Notes: a model not told the origin generated them from the letters alone. A stretch of DNA of 64,000 nucleotides from JBFLYZ01 sp040756415 (GCA_040756415.1 JBFLYZ010000013.1:1-64000); one strand, 5' to 3'. Positions 17,752 through 27,563 are shown, counted from the first letter of the stretch. Numbers and translations are program-made.

Positions 17752-20700
17752 ATGAACAAACTGTACAAAGTACTATTCACCCTAAGCCTGTTTGCAGGTA
17801 TAGGTACTGCCAGCGCCCAGAACGAGACCAATGAGTCGATGCAGGATTGCCCGGGCATACCGGGTGCCTGCGGATATCCTTCTGTCAATACCCCTCCTGA
17901 CAAAAACAGCCCGGTACCCCTCAATGGTAACGGCTCTCTGGGGCAGACATACAACTTTGCCAAGTGCGGACTTAACTACGTGCAGGCTTCCCAGCGCCTG
18001 AAAAAGCGGGGTTCTAACGGCTGGGGCGTTAATCAGCCGGCCCCTTATGTTATTACCGGCATACCCACCTGTTTCGTGATAGAAAGGGCCTATATGTGGT
18101 CCAGCATGTCGGGTACGGCCATTAACTTCAACATTACCGTGGTTAATCCGCAAGCTCAGACCTTCACCTTCCCGGCCACTACCATAGGCACGGGACCGGA
18201 TAAATGCTGGGGCTACGGAGGCACCACATCTTATCGCGTTGACGTTACCGCTGCCATTACCGGCAACGGCACGTACACCATCAGCGGCTTTCCCACCAAC
18301 CCGCCCACACCCCAAAAGGACACCGATGGAGCTACTCTCTTCATCATCTACAGCGATCCAACTGCCAATTATCGCGGCCACATGGTGATCCATGACGGAT
18401 GCGTGGTAGGTATTGGCGGTAACACTACTCAAACCATGACCGGTATCAACGCCTGCGCTAATTCTATTTATGCCCGCGCCTTCTGTATGACAGGCGACTG
18501 GCAGCTCAACGGCATTTCCGGTAACTGGAACGGTTCGCCCATCAATATTCCATGGAACTGGTGGAACTTCGACCAGGTGGCAACCAATGTAACAGCCGGC
18601 CAGAATACCGCTGTATATACCCATGCGGGTCTCAACGACTGCTACAATTGGGTGGTGATGGGCCTGTATTACCGAACCAATACCTGCACCACCTGTCCAC
18701 AGACCACGGCTTTGACCATTACGCCTAACCCTACCCAACCCACCTGTAATTCCTGTAACGGTATAGCCTCGGTGACGATAACAGGGGGAAGTCCGCCCTA
18801 TACCTATTCCTGGGTGCCTGGTAATTCTACCACTCAGGCTATCAGTAACCTTTGTCCGGGCACCTATACGGTCTATGTTTCGGATGCCAGTTGCAACCAG
18901 GGCAGCACCACTATTACGCTGAACTCGGTCAACGCTACCATCAACACCAGCACCTCTTCCACCCCCGCACTGTGTTTTGGCAGTTGTAGTGGCACGGCCA
19001 CCGTTACTCCATCGGGAGGCACTGCACCTTATTCTTACACGTGGGCCACTACACCGGTTCAGAGCACGCAAACGGCTACGGGCCTCTGCGCGGGAACCTA
19101 TTCCGTTCAGGTGGCGGATGCCAACGGATGCACGGCCACTACCACCGTAACGGTTACGGAACCACCGCAGCTTACGGCAAGCATACTGGCCAACGTTAAC
19201 CCGAGCTGTTTTGGCGGAAACAACGGTGGCGCAGCCGTGCAGGCTACGGGCGGAACACCTAATTACTCATACAGTTGGGCTCCTTCGGGAGGCAGCGGGG
19301 CCAGCGCCACGGGCTTAACGGCCGGGTCGTACACCTGCTATGTGACCGATGCCAACGGCTGTACGACCACCGCAACGGTTACTCTGGGACAACCTCCCGC
19401 ACTTACCTTACAGGCGCAGGGCTTTGCCGAGACCTGTAACGGTGCTTGCGATGGACAGGTAGTATGTATACCCGGTGGCGGAACCCCTTCTTATACCTAC
19501 AGTTGGAGCAACGGCTGCACAAGCCCGGGCTGTATGCCGGTTTGCTCGGGCACTTACACTATAGTTGTGACCGATGCCAACGGATGCACCATACAAGATA
19601 CAGCGATCGTTTCCTCGCCTCCGGGATTGACACTGCAGACCAGCACTACTCCCGAGCTTTGCAGCCAGGCCAACGGCACCGCTACGGTTACTCCCAGCGG
19701 AGGCACACCGGGTTATACCTATACCTGGAGCACTACGCCTTTGCAAAGCTCGGCTACGGCAACCGGCCTTTCAGGGGGAACATATACCGTAACGGTCACC
19801 GATGCCAATGGCTGCTCGCAAACCACCACGGTTACCGTGCTCAATCCCTCCGGAGTGATCGCAAGTACCACTTCCTTTACGGATGTGACCTGTTTCAACC
19901 TCTGTGACGGCACTGCCAATGTGCTGGCTACGAACGGAGCTACTCCGTATGTTTATTCCTGGAGCACGAACCCTTCGCAAAATACGGCCAACGCCAGCGG
20001 CCTGTGTGCCGGAACCTATATCTGTTATGTGACCGATTCCAACAATTGCGTTGATACGGCCACTGTGACGATAAGCCAGCCCACCCAGCTTACTGCTACG
20101 GCATCGCAGAACCAGGCTATTTGTGCGGGAGGCACCACTACGATAAGCGGTTTGGCCCAGGGAGGCACGCCTGCGTATACCTACGCCTGGGCGCCTTCGG
20201 GCAGCGGCACCTCTGTCAGCGTAACGCCTACGGCCACCACGATCTATACCCTCACGGTCACCGATGCCAATGGCTGCACCGCCACTGCCACCACCACCGT
20301 AACCGTGAACGCTCTGCCCGTATTCAATATTATTGCTGATGACAGCTCGGGCTGCGTAACGCATTGCGTCAATTTCAGCGCCAGCTTAAGCACAGGCACT
20401 TTTGCCTGGAGCTATGGTGATGCTTCTACCGGCAATACTGCAACGCCCAATCACTGCTATACGGTGCCCGGTTCATATGATGTAACGCTGACCATTACCG
20501 ATGCCAACAGTTGTTCGACTACGGTGACCGTTAACGGGATGATCAATGTTTATCCCATGCCGACTGCCGACTTTTCCATGAGCGCTGAATCGGCCTCTAT
20601 ACTCGAGCCCAATGTGTGCTTTACCAACGGCTCGGTGGGGGCTACTATTTACAGTTGGGACTTTGGCGATGCGGGAAGTCCGTACAACAGCAGCACGCTG

Positions 20701-21099
20701 CAGGATCCCTGCCATACCTTCAGCGATACAGGCACTTTCTGCATTACGCTCTGGGTTGAAACCCCCTACGGCTGCCGCGACACGATCAGCTATTGCCTCA
20801 TCATCGAGCCCGACTTTACCTTTTACGCTCCCAACGCGATCACTCCCGATGGAGACGGAATCAATGACGACTTCTTCCCCAAAGGAACAGGCTGGGATCC
20901 CGCCAACTATACATTGTATATCTTCGACCGCTGGGGCAATATGATCTTCCAGACCGATGATATGAACAAGCATTGGGACGGTAAAGTGCAGGGGCATAGC
21001 GACCTGGTACAGGAAGATACCTATGTTTGGAAAGTAGTGCTGAAAGACTTTACCGGGGCCCAGCACCAGTATGTGGGCCATGTTTCGGTGATCCGATAA
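17752..21099 (+). CDS. T9SS type B cell-surface protein: DUF3344-like head, SprB repeats, PKD domains
   Basis: A 1,115-residue exported surface protein, probably an adhesin. Order: signal peptide (NKLYKVLFTLSLFAGIGTASA); a head of about 280 residues resembling DUF3344 domains (FVIERAYMWSS, SYRVDVTAAITGNGTYTISG, DGATLFIIYSDP); six SprB-type repeats of 75-80 residues, each with GG-x-P-x-Y-x-Y-x-W and a late DANGC; one Ig-like repeat (ASQNQAICAGG); two PKD domains (FAWSYGDAS and YSWDFGDAG); and the type B C-terminal domain (FYAPNAITPDGDGINDDF, IFDRWGNMIFQT, final GHVSVIR). In Flavobacterium, SprB repeats occur in the mobile adhesin that drives gliding. From the Ig-like repeat onward it is closely similar to the next gene, but the heads differ. 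A strong terminator follows. Confidence 0.88.
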   Translation: MNKLYKVLFTLSLFAGIGTASAQNETNESMQDCPGIPGACGYPSVNTPPDKNSPVPLNGNGSLGQTYNFAKCGLNYVQASQRLKKRGSNGWGVNQPAPYVITGIPTCFVIERAYMWSSMSGTAINFNITVVNPQAQTFTFPATTIGTGPDKCWGYGGTTSYRVDVTAAITGNGTYTISGFPTNPPTPQKDTDGATLFIIYSDPTANYRGHMVIHDGCVVGIGGNTTQTMTGINACANSIYARAFCMTGDWQLNGISGNWNGSPINIPWNWWNFDQVATNVTAGQNTAVYTHAGLNDCYNWVVMGLYYRTNTCTTCPQTTALTITPNPTQPTCNSCNGIASVTITGGSPPYTYSWVPGNSTTQAISNLCPGTYTVYVSDASCNQGSTTITLNSVNATINTSTSSTPALCFGSCSGTATVTPSGGTAPYSYTWATTPVQSTQTATGLCAGTYSVQVADANGCTATTTVTVTEPPQLTASILANVNPSCFGGNNGGAAVQATGGTPNYSYSWAPSGGSGASATGLTAGSYTCYVTDANGCTTTATVTLGQPPALTLQAQGFAETCNGACDGQVVCIPGGGTPSYTYSWSNGCTSPGCMPVCSGTYTIVVTDANGCTIQDTAIVSSPPGLTLQTSTTPELCSQANGTATVTPSGGTPGYTYTWSTTPLQSSATATGLSGGTYTVTVTDANGCSQTTTVTVLNPSGVIASTTSFTDVTCFNLCDGTANVLATNGATPYVYSWSTNPSQNTANASGLCAGTYICYVTDSNNCVDTATVTISQPTQLTATASQNQAICAGGTTTISGLAQGGTPAYTYAWAPSGSGTSVSVTPTATTIYTLTVTDANGCTATATTTVTVNALPVFNIIADDSSGCVTHCVNFSASLSTGTFAWSYGDASTGNTATPNHCYTVPGSYDVTLTITDANSCSTTVTVNGMINVYPMPTADFSMSAESASILEPNVCFTNGSVGATIYSWDFGDAGSPYNSSTLQDPCHTFSDTGTFCITLWVETPYGCRDTISYCLIIEPDFTFYAPNAITPDGDGINDDFFPKGTGWDPANYTLYIFDRWGNMIFQTDDMNKHWDGKVQGHSDLVQEDTYVWKVVLKDFTGAQHQYVGHVSVIR

Positions 21100-21112
21100 G
21101 AATCAGTAGTCA

Positions 21113-21140
21113 AGAGACGCCTTCGGGCGTCTCTTTTTTT
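21113..21140 (+). terminator. Rho-independent terminator with UUCG loop
   Basis: The stem agagacgcc (21113-21121) pairs perfectly with ggcgtctct (21126-21134) around a ttcg tetraloop and is followed by a T tract to 21140. It lies 13 bases after the stop of the first SprB adhesin and separates it from its paralog. Confidence 0.93.
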
Positions 21141-21173
21141 CACGCACATATCATGTAGGCTTAAAGTGCTGAA

Positions 21174-21204
21174 TTGCAGGGTTGAATAAATCTGATTAAT
21201 TTTA
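21174..21204 (+). promoter_or_regulatory. Promoter of the anchor-L SprB adhesin gene
   Basis: TTG at 21174-21176 and TAATTTTA at 21197-21204 are 20 bases apart, close to the Bacteroidota -33/-7 arrangement; the last base departs from TAnnTTTG. The predicted start of transcription is near 21210, just upstream of the GTG at 21220. A tiny ATG frame at 21207 stops at 21218. Confidence 0.45.
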
Positions 21205-21219
21205 CCATGATATTCTGAG

Positions 21220-24200
21220 GTGAAAAAATCCATGTATGTAGCATCTGCGCATTATCGTTTTCCTCTTCCTTCAAAAAGACACTATCTTTTAGCCTGCTTC
21301 CTTGTTTTTTTTTCCAGCGCGTGGTCGCAGCTCAGCGTAACACCGAATCCTTCCCTCACCACCCTTATCAATGCGCTGGGCGGCCAGGGACTTACTATTT
21401 CAAATCCCCAGCTTAACTGCCCTGCCGGAGCCTACGGTACGTTCACCACCGGGGTTTCTAACCTTGGATTGCCGAACGGCATACTGCTCACCACAGGTTC
21501 GGCCATGAACGCGGTGGGCCCCAACAATTTACCGTCTGCCGGAACCTGCAACGGAACCATAAGCAACGATCCGCAGCTCAACACCATCGAGCCGCTTGCC
21601 GACTACGACCTCTGTGTTCTCGAGTTCGATATTATCCCGCAGTGCAGTACGCTGACCATACGCTTCGTGTTCGGGTCGGAGGAATATCCCGAGTTCGTCA
21701 ATTCGTCATTTAACGATGCCTTCGGCTTTTTTATTACCGGCCCCGGTCCCTATCCCAACTGCCAGAATAATTTTTACAATAACACCAATGTGGCCACGCT
21801 GCCCAATAACATTACCCCGGTGACGATTGATAATGTGAATAACATTGTCAACAGCACCTATTACGTGAACAATACGAACGGTACCACCGTTCAGTACGAT
21901 GGCTTCACCACCGTGCTGACCCGTACGGTCCAGCTCTGCCCCTGCCAGCAATATCATTTTAAAATTGCCATTGCCGATGCGGGCGACTGCATTTACGACT
22001 CAGGCGTGTTCATAGATTTCATGCAATGCTCTTCCGTGCTTACCGCCACCACCACTTCGGTCAATGCCGGATGTAATGGCTGTGTAGGCTCCGCCACCGC
22101 CACGGCCAGCGGCACCATAGGGCCTTATACCTACAGTTGGACGACTACGCCAGCGCAGACCACCGCCACGGCTACAGGCCTTTGCCCGGGCACTTATACC
22201 GTATATGTGAACGATGCGCTGAGCTGCACGCCCGCCATCACATCGGTGGTGACTATATCGGGAAGCCCTCCCATGACGACTACCCAGTCGGGCACCAATG
22301 TGACTTGTTTTGGAGGTAATAATGGCACGGCCACCGTAACTCCAAGCGGAGCGCAGCCCCCGTATTCGTATTCATGGACCACTACGCCCGTACAAACCAC
22401 TCAAACAGCCACCGGGCTTACGGCAGGCACTTACACGGTAACGGTGACCTCATCCAACGGATGCACAGCCCAGCAGGTGGTGACCATAACACAGCCGCCC
22501 GCATTGTCCCTCACCTCATCGCAGGTCAACCTGTTGTGTAACGCGCAGTGTAATGGAAGCGCTACGGTGAACGTATCGGGCGGCACGCCCGGCTACACCT
22601 ATGCCTGGTCGCCTTCGGGCGGTAACGGGGCCACGGCCGGCAATCTTTGCGCAGGCAATTATATCTGCACCGTAACGGACGCCAATGGATGCAGCATTAC
22701 TCAGTCATTTACCATTACGCAGCCCCCTGCGCTAAGCGCAAGCATTATCGGTAACATTAATCCGTCTTGTTTCGGGGGCAGCAACGGAAGCGCAGCCGCG
22801 CAGGCTACGGGCGGTACGCCCAATTATACCTATAGCTGGGCGCCTGCGGGCGGCAGCGGTGCCACAGGCACCGGCTTGTCGGCAGGCTCGTATACCTGTT
22901 ACATAACTGATGCCAACGGGTGCACGACCACTACCACCGTTACGCTTGGCCAGCCCACGGCTCTTACCATACAAGCTCAGGGTTTTGCCGAGACCTGTGC
23001 CGGGGCCTGTGACGGACAGGTGGTATGCATCCCCTCGGGAGGCACCACCCCATACACCTATTCCTGGAACAATGGCTGCAACACGCCCGGGTGCATGCCT
23101 GTTTGCAGCGGAACGTACACCATTTTTGTTACCGATGCCAATGGTTGTACCATACAGGATACTGCGATCGTCAATTCCCCTCCGGGGATCACGCTTACGA
23201 CCTCTTCGGTACAGGCCACATGCAACCTTCCCAACGGATCGGCCAGCGTTACCGCTACAGGCGGGTCGGGGAACTACACCTATTCCTGGACCACCACCCC
23301 GGTTCAGAACGGTTCTACCGCCAACGGTATCCCTGGCGGTACCTATACGGTGGTTGTTTCCGATGGCAACGGGTGCACCGCCTCAGCTACCATAGTGGTC
23401 CCATCGGCTCCTGCGGTCACCTCATCACTTACCTCACAGACCAATATCAATTGTTTTGGCGCCTGTAACGGCAGCGCAACGGTAACAGCAGGAAGCGGCA
23501 CGCCCCCTTATACCTATTCCTGGACCACCAACCCGGTGCAGAACACCGCGGCTGCCAACGGCCTGTGCGCAGGAACTTATACCTGTTATGTGACCGATGC
23601 CAACAACTGTGTGGACACCACTATCGTGACCATTACCCAGCCTGGTCCGCTGCAGGTCAACGCCTCGCAGAACCAATCCATCTGTTCGGGCTCTTCCGTA
23701 ACCATCAGCGGGCTTGCCCAGGGCGGCACACCTGCCTATACTTATGCCTGGGCCCCTACGGGTACGGGCACCAGTTTCACTGATTCGCCCGGTGCGACCA
23801 CCACCTATACCCTTACCGTTACCGATGCCAACGGCTGTACAGATACCGCCATGACCACGGTTACCGTTAACGCGGCCCCGGTATTTACCATTGCGGCCAA
23901 CGACAACGATGGATGCGTAACGCACTGCGTCACCTTTAGTTCTTCGCTGACCAACGGTACGTCTTATAGTTGGGACTTTGGGGATGGCTCGAATACCACC
24001 GGGTCAGGGCCCGTTCACTGCTATACCGTTCCGGGTACCTATACGGTGGTGCTGACCATTGCTGATGCCAACGGATGCTCAGCGACCGTTACCGTTAACA
24101 ACATGATCATTGTTTATGCCATGCCGGTGGCTGAGTTCAATATGAGCTCCGAATCGGCCAGTATCATCGAACCCACCATTGCGTTTACCAATGCTTCGGC

Positions 24201-24666
24201 AGGAGCATCGCTGTATTCGTGGGATTTTGGCGATCCTGCCAGCGGTGCTAGTAATACCAGCACGCTGGAGCACCCTTCGCATACCTTCAGCGACACGGGC
24301 ACTTTCTGCATCACGCTGTGGGTGGAATCGCCCAACGGCTGCCGCGACAGCATCAGTTACTGCCTGGTCATAGAGCCCGATTTTACGTTCTACGCGCCCA
24401 ATGCCATAACCCCCGATGGCGATGGCATCAATGATGGTTTTCTGCCTAAAGGCACAGGCTGGGATCCCGCCAACTATACATTGTATGTCTTCGACCGCTG
24501 GGGTAATATGATCTTCCAGACCGATGACATGAACAAGCATTGGGACGGCAGGGTACAGGGGCAGCCGGATATTGTGCAGGAAGATACCTATGTATGGAAG
24601 GTAGTGCTTAAGGATTTCAGGGGCACCCAGCACCAGTACGTAGGACACGTTTCCGTGATCAGGTAA
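21220..24666 (+). CDS. T9SS type B cell-surface protein: choice-of-anchor L head, SprB repeats, PKD domains
   Basis: A 1,148-residue surface protein. The GTG at 21220 is the longest plausible start; ATG 21232 is an alternative. A signal peptide (YLLACFLVFFSSAWSQ) is followed by a choice-of-anchor L domain of about 250 residues (LTTLINALGGQGLTISNPQL, FVFGSEEYPEFVNSSFNDAF, PVTIDNVN, IAIADAGDCIYDSGVFIDFM). Then come seven SprB repeats, one Ig-like repeat (ASQNQSICSGS), two PKD domains (YSWDFGDGS, YSWDFGDPA) and the type B tail (APNAITPDGDGINDGF, VFDRWGNMIF, GHVSVIR). The head is very close to that of the giant adhesin 14 kb away on the other strand, while the Ig/PKD/tail part is close to the preceding gene, so the protein combines modules shared with each. 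A putative terminator follows at 24693. Confidence 0.9.
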   Translation: MKKSMYVASAHYRFPLPSKRHYLLACFLVFFSSAWSQLSVTPNPSLTTLINALGGQGLTISNPQLNCPAGAYGTFTTGVSNLGLPNGILLTTGSAMNAVGPNNLPSAGTCNGTISNDPQLNTIEPLADYDLCVLEFDIIPQCSTLTIRFVFGSEEYPEFVNSSFNDAFGFFITGPGPYPNCQNNFYNNTNVATLPNNITPVTIDNVNNIVNSTYYVNNTNGTTVQYDGFTTVLTRTVQLCPCQQYHFKIAIADAGDCIYDSGVFIDFMQCSSVLTATTTSVNAGCNGCVGSATATASGTIGPYTYSWTTTPAQTTATATGLCPGTYTVYVNDALSCTPAITSVVTISGSPPMTTTQSGTNVTCFGGNNGTATVTPSGAQPPYSYSWTTTPVQTTQTATGLTAGTYTVTVTSSNGCTAQQVVTITQPPALSLTSSQVNLLCNAQCNGSATVNVSGGTPGYTYAWSPSGGNGATAGNLCAGNYICTVTDANGCSITQSFTITQPPALSASIIGNINPSCFGGSNGSAAAQATGGTPNYTYSWAPAGGSGATGTGLSAGSYTCYITDANGCTTTTTVTLGQPTALTIQAQGFAETCAGACDGQVVCIPSGGTTPYTYSWNNGCNTPGCMPVCSGTYTIFVTDANGCTIQDTAIVNSPPGITLTTSSVQATCNLPNGSASVTATGGSGNYTYSWTTTPVQNGSTANGIPGGTYTVVVSDGNGCTASATIVVPSAPAVTSSLTSQTNINCFGACNGSATVTAGSGTPPYTYSWTTNPVQNTAAANGLCAGTYTCYVTDANNCVDTTIVTITQPGPLQVNASQNQSICSGSSVTISGLAQGGTPAYTYAWAPTGTGTSFTDSPGATTTYTLTVTDANGCTDTAMTTVTVNAAPVFTIAANDNDGCVTHCVTFSSSLTNGTSYSWDFGDGSNTTGSGPVHCYTVPGTYTVVLTIADANGCSATVTVNNMIIVYAMPVAEFNMSSESASIIEPTIAFTNASAGASLYSWDFGDPASGASNTSTLEHPSHTFSDTGTFCITLWVESPNGCRDSISYCLVIEPDFTFYAPNAITPDGDGINDGFLPKGTGWDPANYTLYVFDRWGNMIFQTDDMNKHWDGRVQGQPDIVQEDTYVWKVVLKDFRGTQHQYVGHVSVIR

Positions 24667-24692
24667 CCAGCTCTCACAACAATCTCAACGTT

Positions 24693-24720
24693 GTCCTTTC
24701 CCGGAAGGACCAGTTTTTTT
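24693..24720 (+). terminator. Candidate terminator touching the next start codon
   Basis: gtcctt (24693-24698) pairs with aaggac (24705-24710) around a six-base loop, followed by cag and a T7 run ending at 24720. The ATG of the metallophosphoesterase begins at the very next base. The short stem makes it weaker than the terminator at 21113. Confidence 0.6.
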
Positions 24721-25218
24721 ATGCAGCGCATAGCCCTTCTTTCCGACACGCATAATCACCTGGATGAAAAAATATTCAAGTATTTTGATGGCTGTGACCA
24801 GATCTGGCATGCCGGGGATATCGGCACGATCTCCATCACCGATCGCCTCGAGCAGATAAAGCCCGTGGTAGCCGTTCACGGCAACATTGACGGGGCGGAT
24901 GTGCGCAGGGTTTGGCCGCGCGACCAGCGTTTCCGTTGCGAGCAGGTGGATGTATGGATAACGCATATAGGAGGGTATCCCGGCCATTATTCACCGGAGG
25001 TAAGGGAAAGGATAAGGGCCAAGCCGCCCGGGCTGTTCATCTGCGGTCATTCCCACATCCTGAAGGTGATGAACGATAAGCAGCTCCGGCTGCTTCATAT
25101 CAATCCGGGCGCTGCCGGATTATACGGTTTTCACCTGGTCAGGACCATGATCCGGTTTACGATAGAGGGCGAGAATATAAAGGACCTGGAGGTGATCGAA
25201 CTGGGCAAAAGGGCCTGA
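24721..25218 (+). CDS. YfcE/MJ0936-type metallophosphoesterase
   Basis: A 165-residue calcineurin-like phosphodiesterase of the small YfcE family; members hydrolyse phosphodiesters in vitro and physiological substrates are mostly unknown. The metal-binding motifs are all visible: LLSDTHNH (D-x-H), WHAGDIGT (GD), VHGNID (GN-x-D), THIGGYPG and FICGHSHILK (GHSH). The start at 24721 gives the typical N-terminus MQRIALLSDTH; a TTG at 24691 would add ten residues that look like read-through of the terminator region. No ribosome-binding sequence is visible, because a T7 run lies directly before the ATG. It is followed by the long leader of rho. Confidence 0.88.
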   Translation: MQRIALLSDTHNHLDEKIFKYFDGCDQIWHAGDIGTISITDRLEQIKPVVAVHGNIDGADVRRVWPRDQRFRCEQVDVWITHIGGYPGHYSPEVRERIRAKPPGLFICGHSHILKVMNDKQLRLLHINPGAAGLYGFHLVRTMIRFTIEGENIKDLEVIELGKRA

Positions 25219-25248
25219 TACTCAGTCAAAAAAATTAATAAAAAATAC

Positions 25249-25277
25249 TTGCACGTAAAATATTCTTCGTAATATTG
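25249..25277 (+). promoter_or_regulatory. Candidate promoter of rho
   Basis: TTG at 25249-25251 and TAATATTG at 25270-25277 are 18 bases apart; the -7 box has one mismatch to TAnnTTTG. The surrounding 80 bases are AT-rich. This would leave a leader of about 130 bases before rho, long enough for the autoregulation known for rho genes elsewhere. Confidence 0.4.
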
Positions 25278-25412
25278 CATAACCGATTCCGTTATTACAT
25301 CACCTTGTAATACAAATCACTAAGGCTTATTGGAATTCATCTATCTTCCCGAAATATCCGTTTTGACCCCGCAATAAATTAACCCTTTTTAAAACAATCA
25401 AATCTTTTATTC

Positions 25413-26903
25413 ATGTACGATATTATTGAACTCAATGGAAAACTCCTGAGCGAGCTGAAGGACATTGCGAAAAAACTGAACATTCCCAAGTTCGATACGC
25501 TGAAGAAACAAGACCTGATCTATAAGATCCTCGACCACCAGGCCCTCAACCCGCAGCCGCAGACGATAGAGAAAAAACCGAAAATGGAAAAAAAGAAGAG
25601 CGATAGCCCGATCGATGAGTTCGAATCACAACTGTTCAACGAGGATAATGAATTCCCGCCCGCGAAGGAGGCGCCCCCGGTCAATAATGAGCCCCCGGTA
25701 GTACAGGAGCCTGCGCCCGATACGCTGAGCGAACCCAGCCAGCAGAAGCCCCAGGACAGGAAGCCCGCAGAGCCGCTCTATAATTTTGACGGCATCATTT
25801 CTTCCGAGGGCGTACTGGAGATCATGCCCGATGGTTACGGTTTTCTCCGCTCTTCCGATTACAACTACTTGAATTCACCGGATGATATTTATGTATCCCA
25901 GTCGCAGATCAAACTGTTTGGTCTGAAGACGGGCGATACGGTGCGCGGAAGCATACGTCCTCCGAAAGAAGGCGAAAAATATTTTCCGCTGATCAAGGTG
26001 GAACAGATCAACGGCCGAGATCCCGGCTTTGTGCGCGACCGCGTTCCTTTCGACTACCTTACCCCGCTTTTCCCCGAGGAGAAGTTCAAACTGACAGGGC
26101 ACCCGCAGCAGAACCTTTCCACGCGTATTGTCGACCTGGTCACGCCTATCGGCAAGGGTCAACGCGCGCTCATCGTAGCGCAGCCTAAAACGGGTAAGAC
26201 TGTTCTTCTGAAGGACATTGCCAATGCCATAGCTTACAATCACCCGGAGGCCTATATGATCATCCTGCTGATTGATGAGCGGCCCGAGGAAGTGACCGAT
26301 ATGGCCCGCAGCGTAAAAGCCGAAGTGATCGCATCGACCTTCGATGAGCCTGCCGACCGTCACGTGAAGATCGCCAACATCGTATTGGAAAAGGCCAAGC
26401 GCATGGTAGAGTGCGGGCACGATGTCGTGATCCTGCTCGATTCCATCACCCGCCTGGCCCGTGCATATAATACGGTTCAGCCCGCTTCAGGCAAAGTGCT
26501 TTCGGGCGGTGTGGATGCCAATGCCCTGCACAAGCCCAAGCGTTTCTTCGGCTCCGCCCGGAAGATCGAGAACGGTGGCTCGCTCACCATACTGGCTACT
26601 GCGCTTACCGAAACCGGCTCCAAAATGGACGAGGTGATCTTTGAGGAATTCAAGGGAACAGGTAACAGCGAATTGCAGCTTGACAGGAAACTTTCCAACA
26701 AACGTATCTTCCCCGCGATCGATATCGTAGCATCCAGTACCAGGCGCGATGACCTGCTGGTGGAGAAAGACGTGCTCCAGCGCATGTGGATACTGCGCAA
26801 CCACCTGGCCGACATGAATCCCCTCGAGGCGATGGAATTCCTGCGCGACCGGATGAAGAATACCCAGACCAACGAGGAATTCCTTATTTCCATGAACGGG
26901 TAA
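25413..26903 (+). CDS. rho: Transcription termination factor Rho
   Basis: Rho is the hexameric RNA-dependent ATPase that ends transcription of untranslated RNA. An N-terminal Rho_N helix bundle (residues 1-45: LNGKLLSELKDIAKKLNIPK), a cold-shock-type RNA-binding domain (about 126-200: GVLEIMPDGYGFLRSSDYNY, DIYVSQSQI) and the ATPase core with Walker A QPKTGKT (257-263), LLIDERPEEVTDM, the Q loop and the R loop GSARKIENGGSLT are all present. Residues about 46-122 form an inserted, charged then Pro/Glu/Gln-rich linker that looks disordered and is absent from E. coli Rho (419 residues); this makes the protein 496 residues. Such insertions are known in many Bacteroidota Rho proteins. The DUF4199-like gene follows after six bases. 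Confidence 0.97.
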   Translation: MYDIIELNGKLLSELKDIAKKLNIPKFDTLKKQDLIYKILDHQALNPQPQTIEKKPKMEKKKSDSPIDEFESQLFNEDNEFPPAKEAPPVNNEPPVVQEPAPDTLSEPSQQKPQDRKPAEPLYNFDGIISSEGVLEIMPDGYGFLRSSDYNYLNSPDDIYVSQSQIKLFGLKTGDTVRGSIRPPKEGEKYFPLIKVEQINGRDPGFVRDRVPFDYLTPLFPEEKFKLTGHPQQNLSTRIVDLVTPIGKGQRALIVAQPKTGKTVLLKDIANAIAYNHPEAYMIILLIDERPEEVTDMARSVKAEVIASTFDEPADRHVKIANIVLEKAKRMVECGHDVVILLDSITRLARAYNTVQPASGKVLSGGVDANALHKPKRFFGSARKIENGGSLTILATALTETGSKMDEVIFEEFKGTGNSELQLDRKLSNKRIFPAIDIVASSTRRDDLLVEKDVLQRMWILRNHLADMNPLEAMEFLRDRMKNTQTNEEFLISMNG

Positions 26904-26909
26904 TTCCGA

Positions 26910-27563
26910 ATGAAGGCCGCTGTAAGGTATGGATTGATCGGTGCAGGTGTAGCGTTGGCCATACTCTTTACCCAGTATTACCTGGTTGACGAAACGGTGG
27001 CTCTTCACCCCGCGTTCATGTACCTTGTGCAGCTCTGTCTTTTTGTTTCCATTATTGCCAGCATCAAGGTAACAAAGGATAAAGAATCCGGTGGGAATGT
27101 TGACCTGAAGACAGGCTTACGCGCTGGCGTTACCACGGTACTGATCATAACCCTCCTGATCGGGGCTTTTTTCTTCGGATTATATAAAACCATGTCGTCT
27201 GAAAAAATGCTGGCCCTGGCCGATAAGCAATTCACGGAATTCTTCAAAGAAAATCCCGTGCTCGATACGGGCGAGGTGAAGTTTCAGAAAGCGATCTTTT
27301 CTGCCGACTCGGCCCTGGGAAAAGGGAACTACGGCGCGGCCAAACTGCACCTCGAAGTGGCCAGGCAGATCAGGCCGGGCGACACCAGGGCGGAGGAGAA
27401 GCTCAAAGCGGTGAACCCGCAGTTGATCACGCAGTATTCTTCCAATAGCTTTGTTTTCGGCCTGGTGTTCCAGCGTATGATAGGGCAACTGCTCATGGGA
27501 GCGGTGATCGCTTTCTTCACCACCATGGTGTTCCGCTTCAAGCAGCAGAGTGATAACGCTTAG
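26910..27563 (+). CDS. DUF4199-like membrane protein with helical middle domain
   Basis: Function unknown. The protein has two N-terminal membrane helices (RYGLIGAGVALAILFTQYYL and a helix around MYLVQLCLFVSIIASI), a polar segment KVTKDKESGGNVDLKTGLRA that matches the remembered DUF4199 pattern, a third helix (TTVLIITLLIGAFFFGLY), a soluble helical part of about 85 residues (a possible TPR-like unit: YGAAKLHLEVARQIRPGD), and a last helix near the C-terminus (QLLMGAVIAFFTTMVF). It begins six bases after rho and is probably co-transcribed. Its stop overlaps the stop of the convergent mpl gene. The DUF4199 name is a moderate-confidence memory match. Confidence 0.55.
   Translation: MKAAVRYGLIGAGVALAILFTQYYLVDETVALHPAFMYLVQLCLFVSIIASIKVTKDKESGGNVDLKTGLRAGVTTVLIITLLIGAFFFGLYKTMSSEKMLALADKQFTEFFKENPVLDTGEVKFQKAIFSADSALGKGNYGAAKLHLEVARQIRPGDTRAEEKLKAVNPQLITQYSSNSFVFGLVFQRMIGQLLMGAVIAFFTTMVFRFKQQSDNA

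Noticed and set aside
17782..19071. A 429-residue open frame on the minus strand opposite the first SprB adhesin
   Set aside because: It is antisense to a clear coding gene; it has low-complexity G/R-rich composition and no family resemblance.
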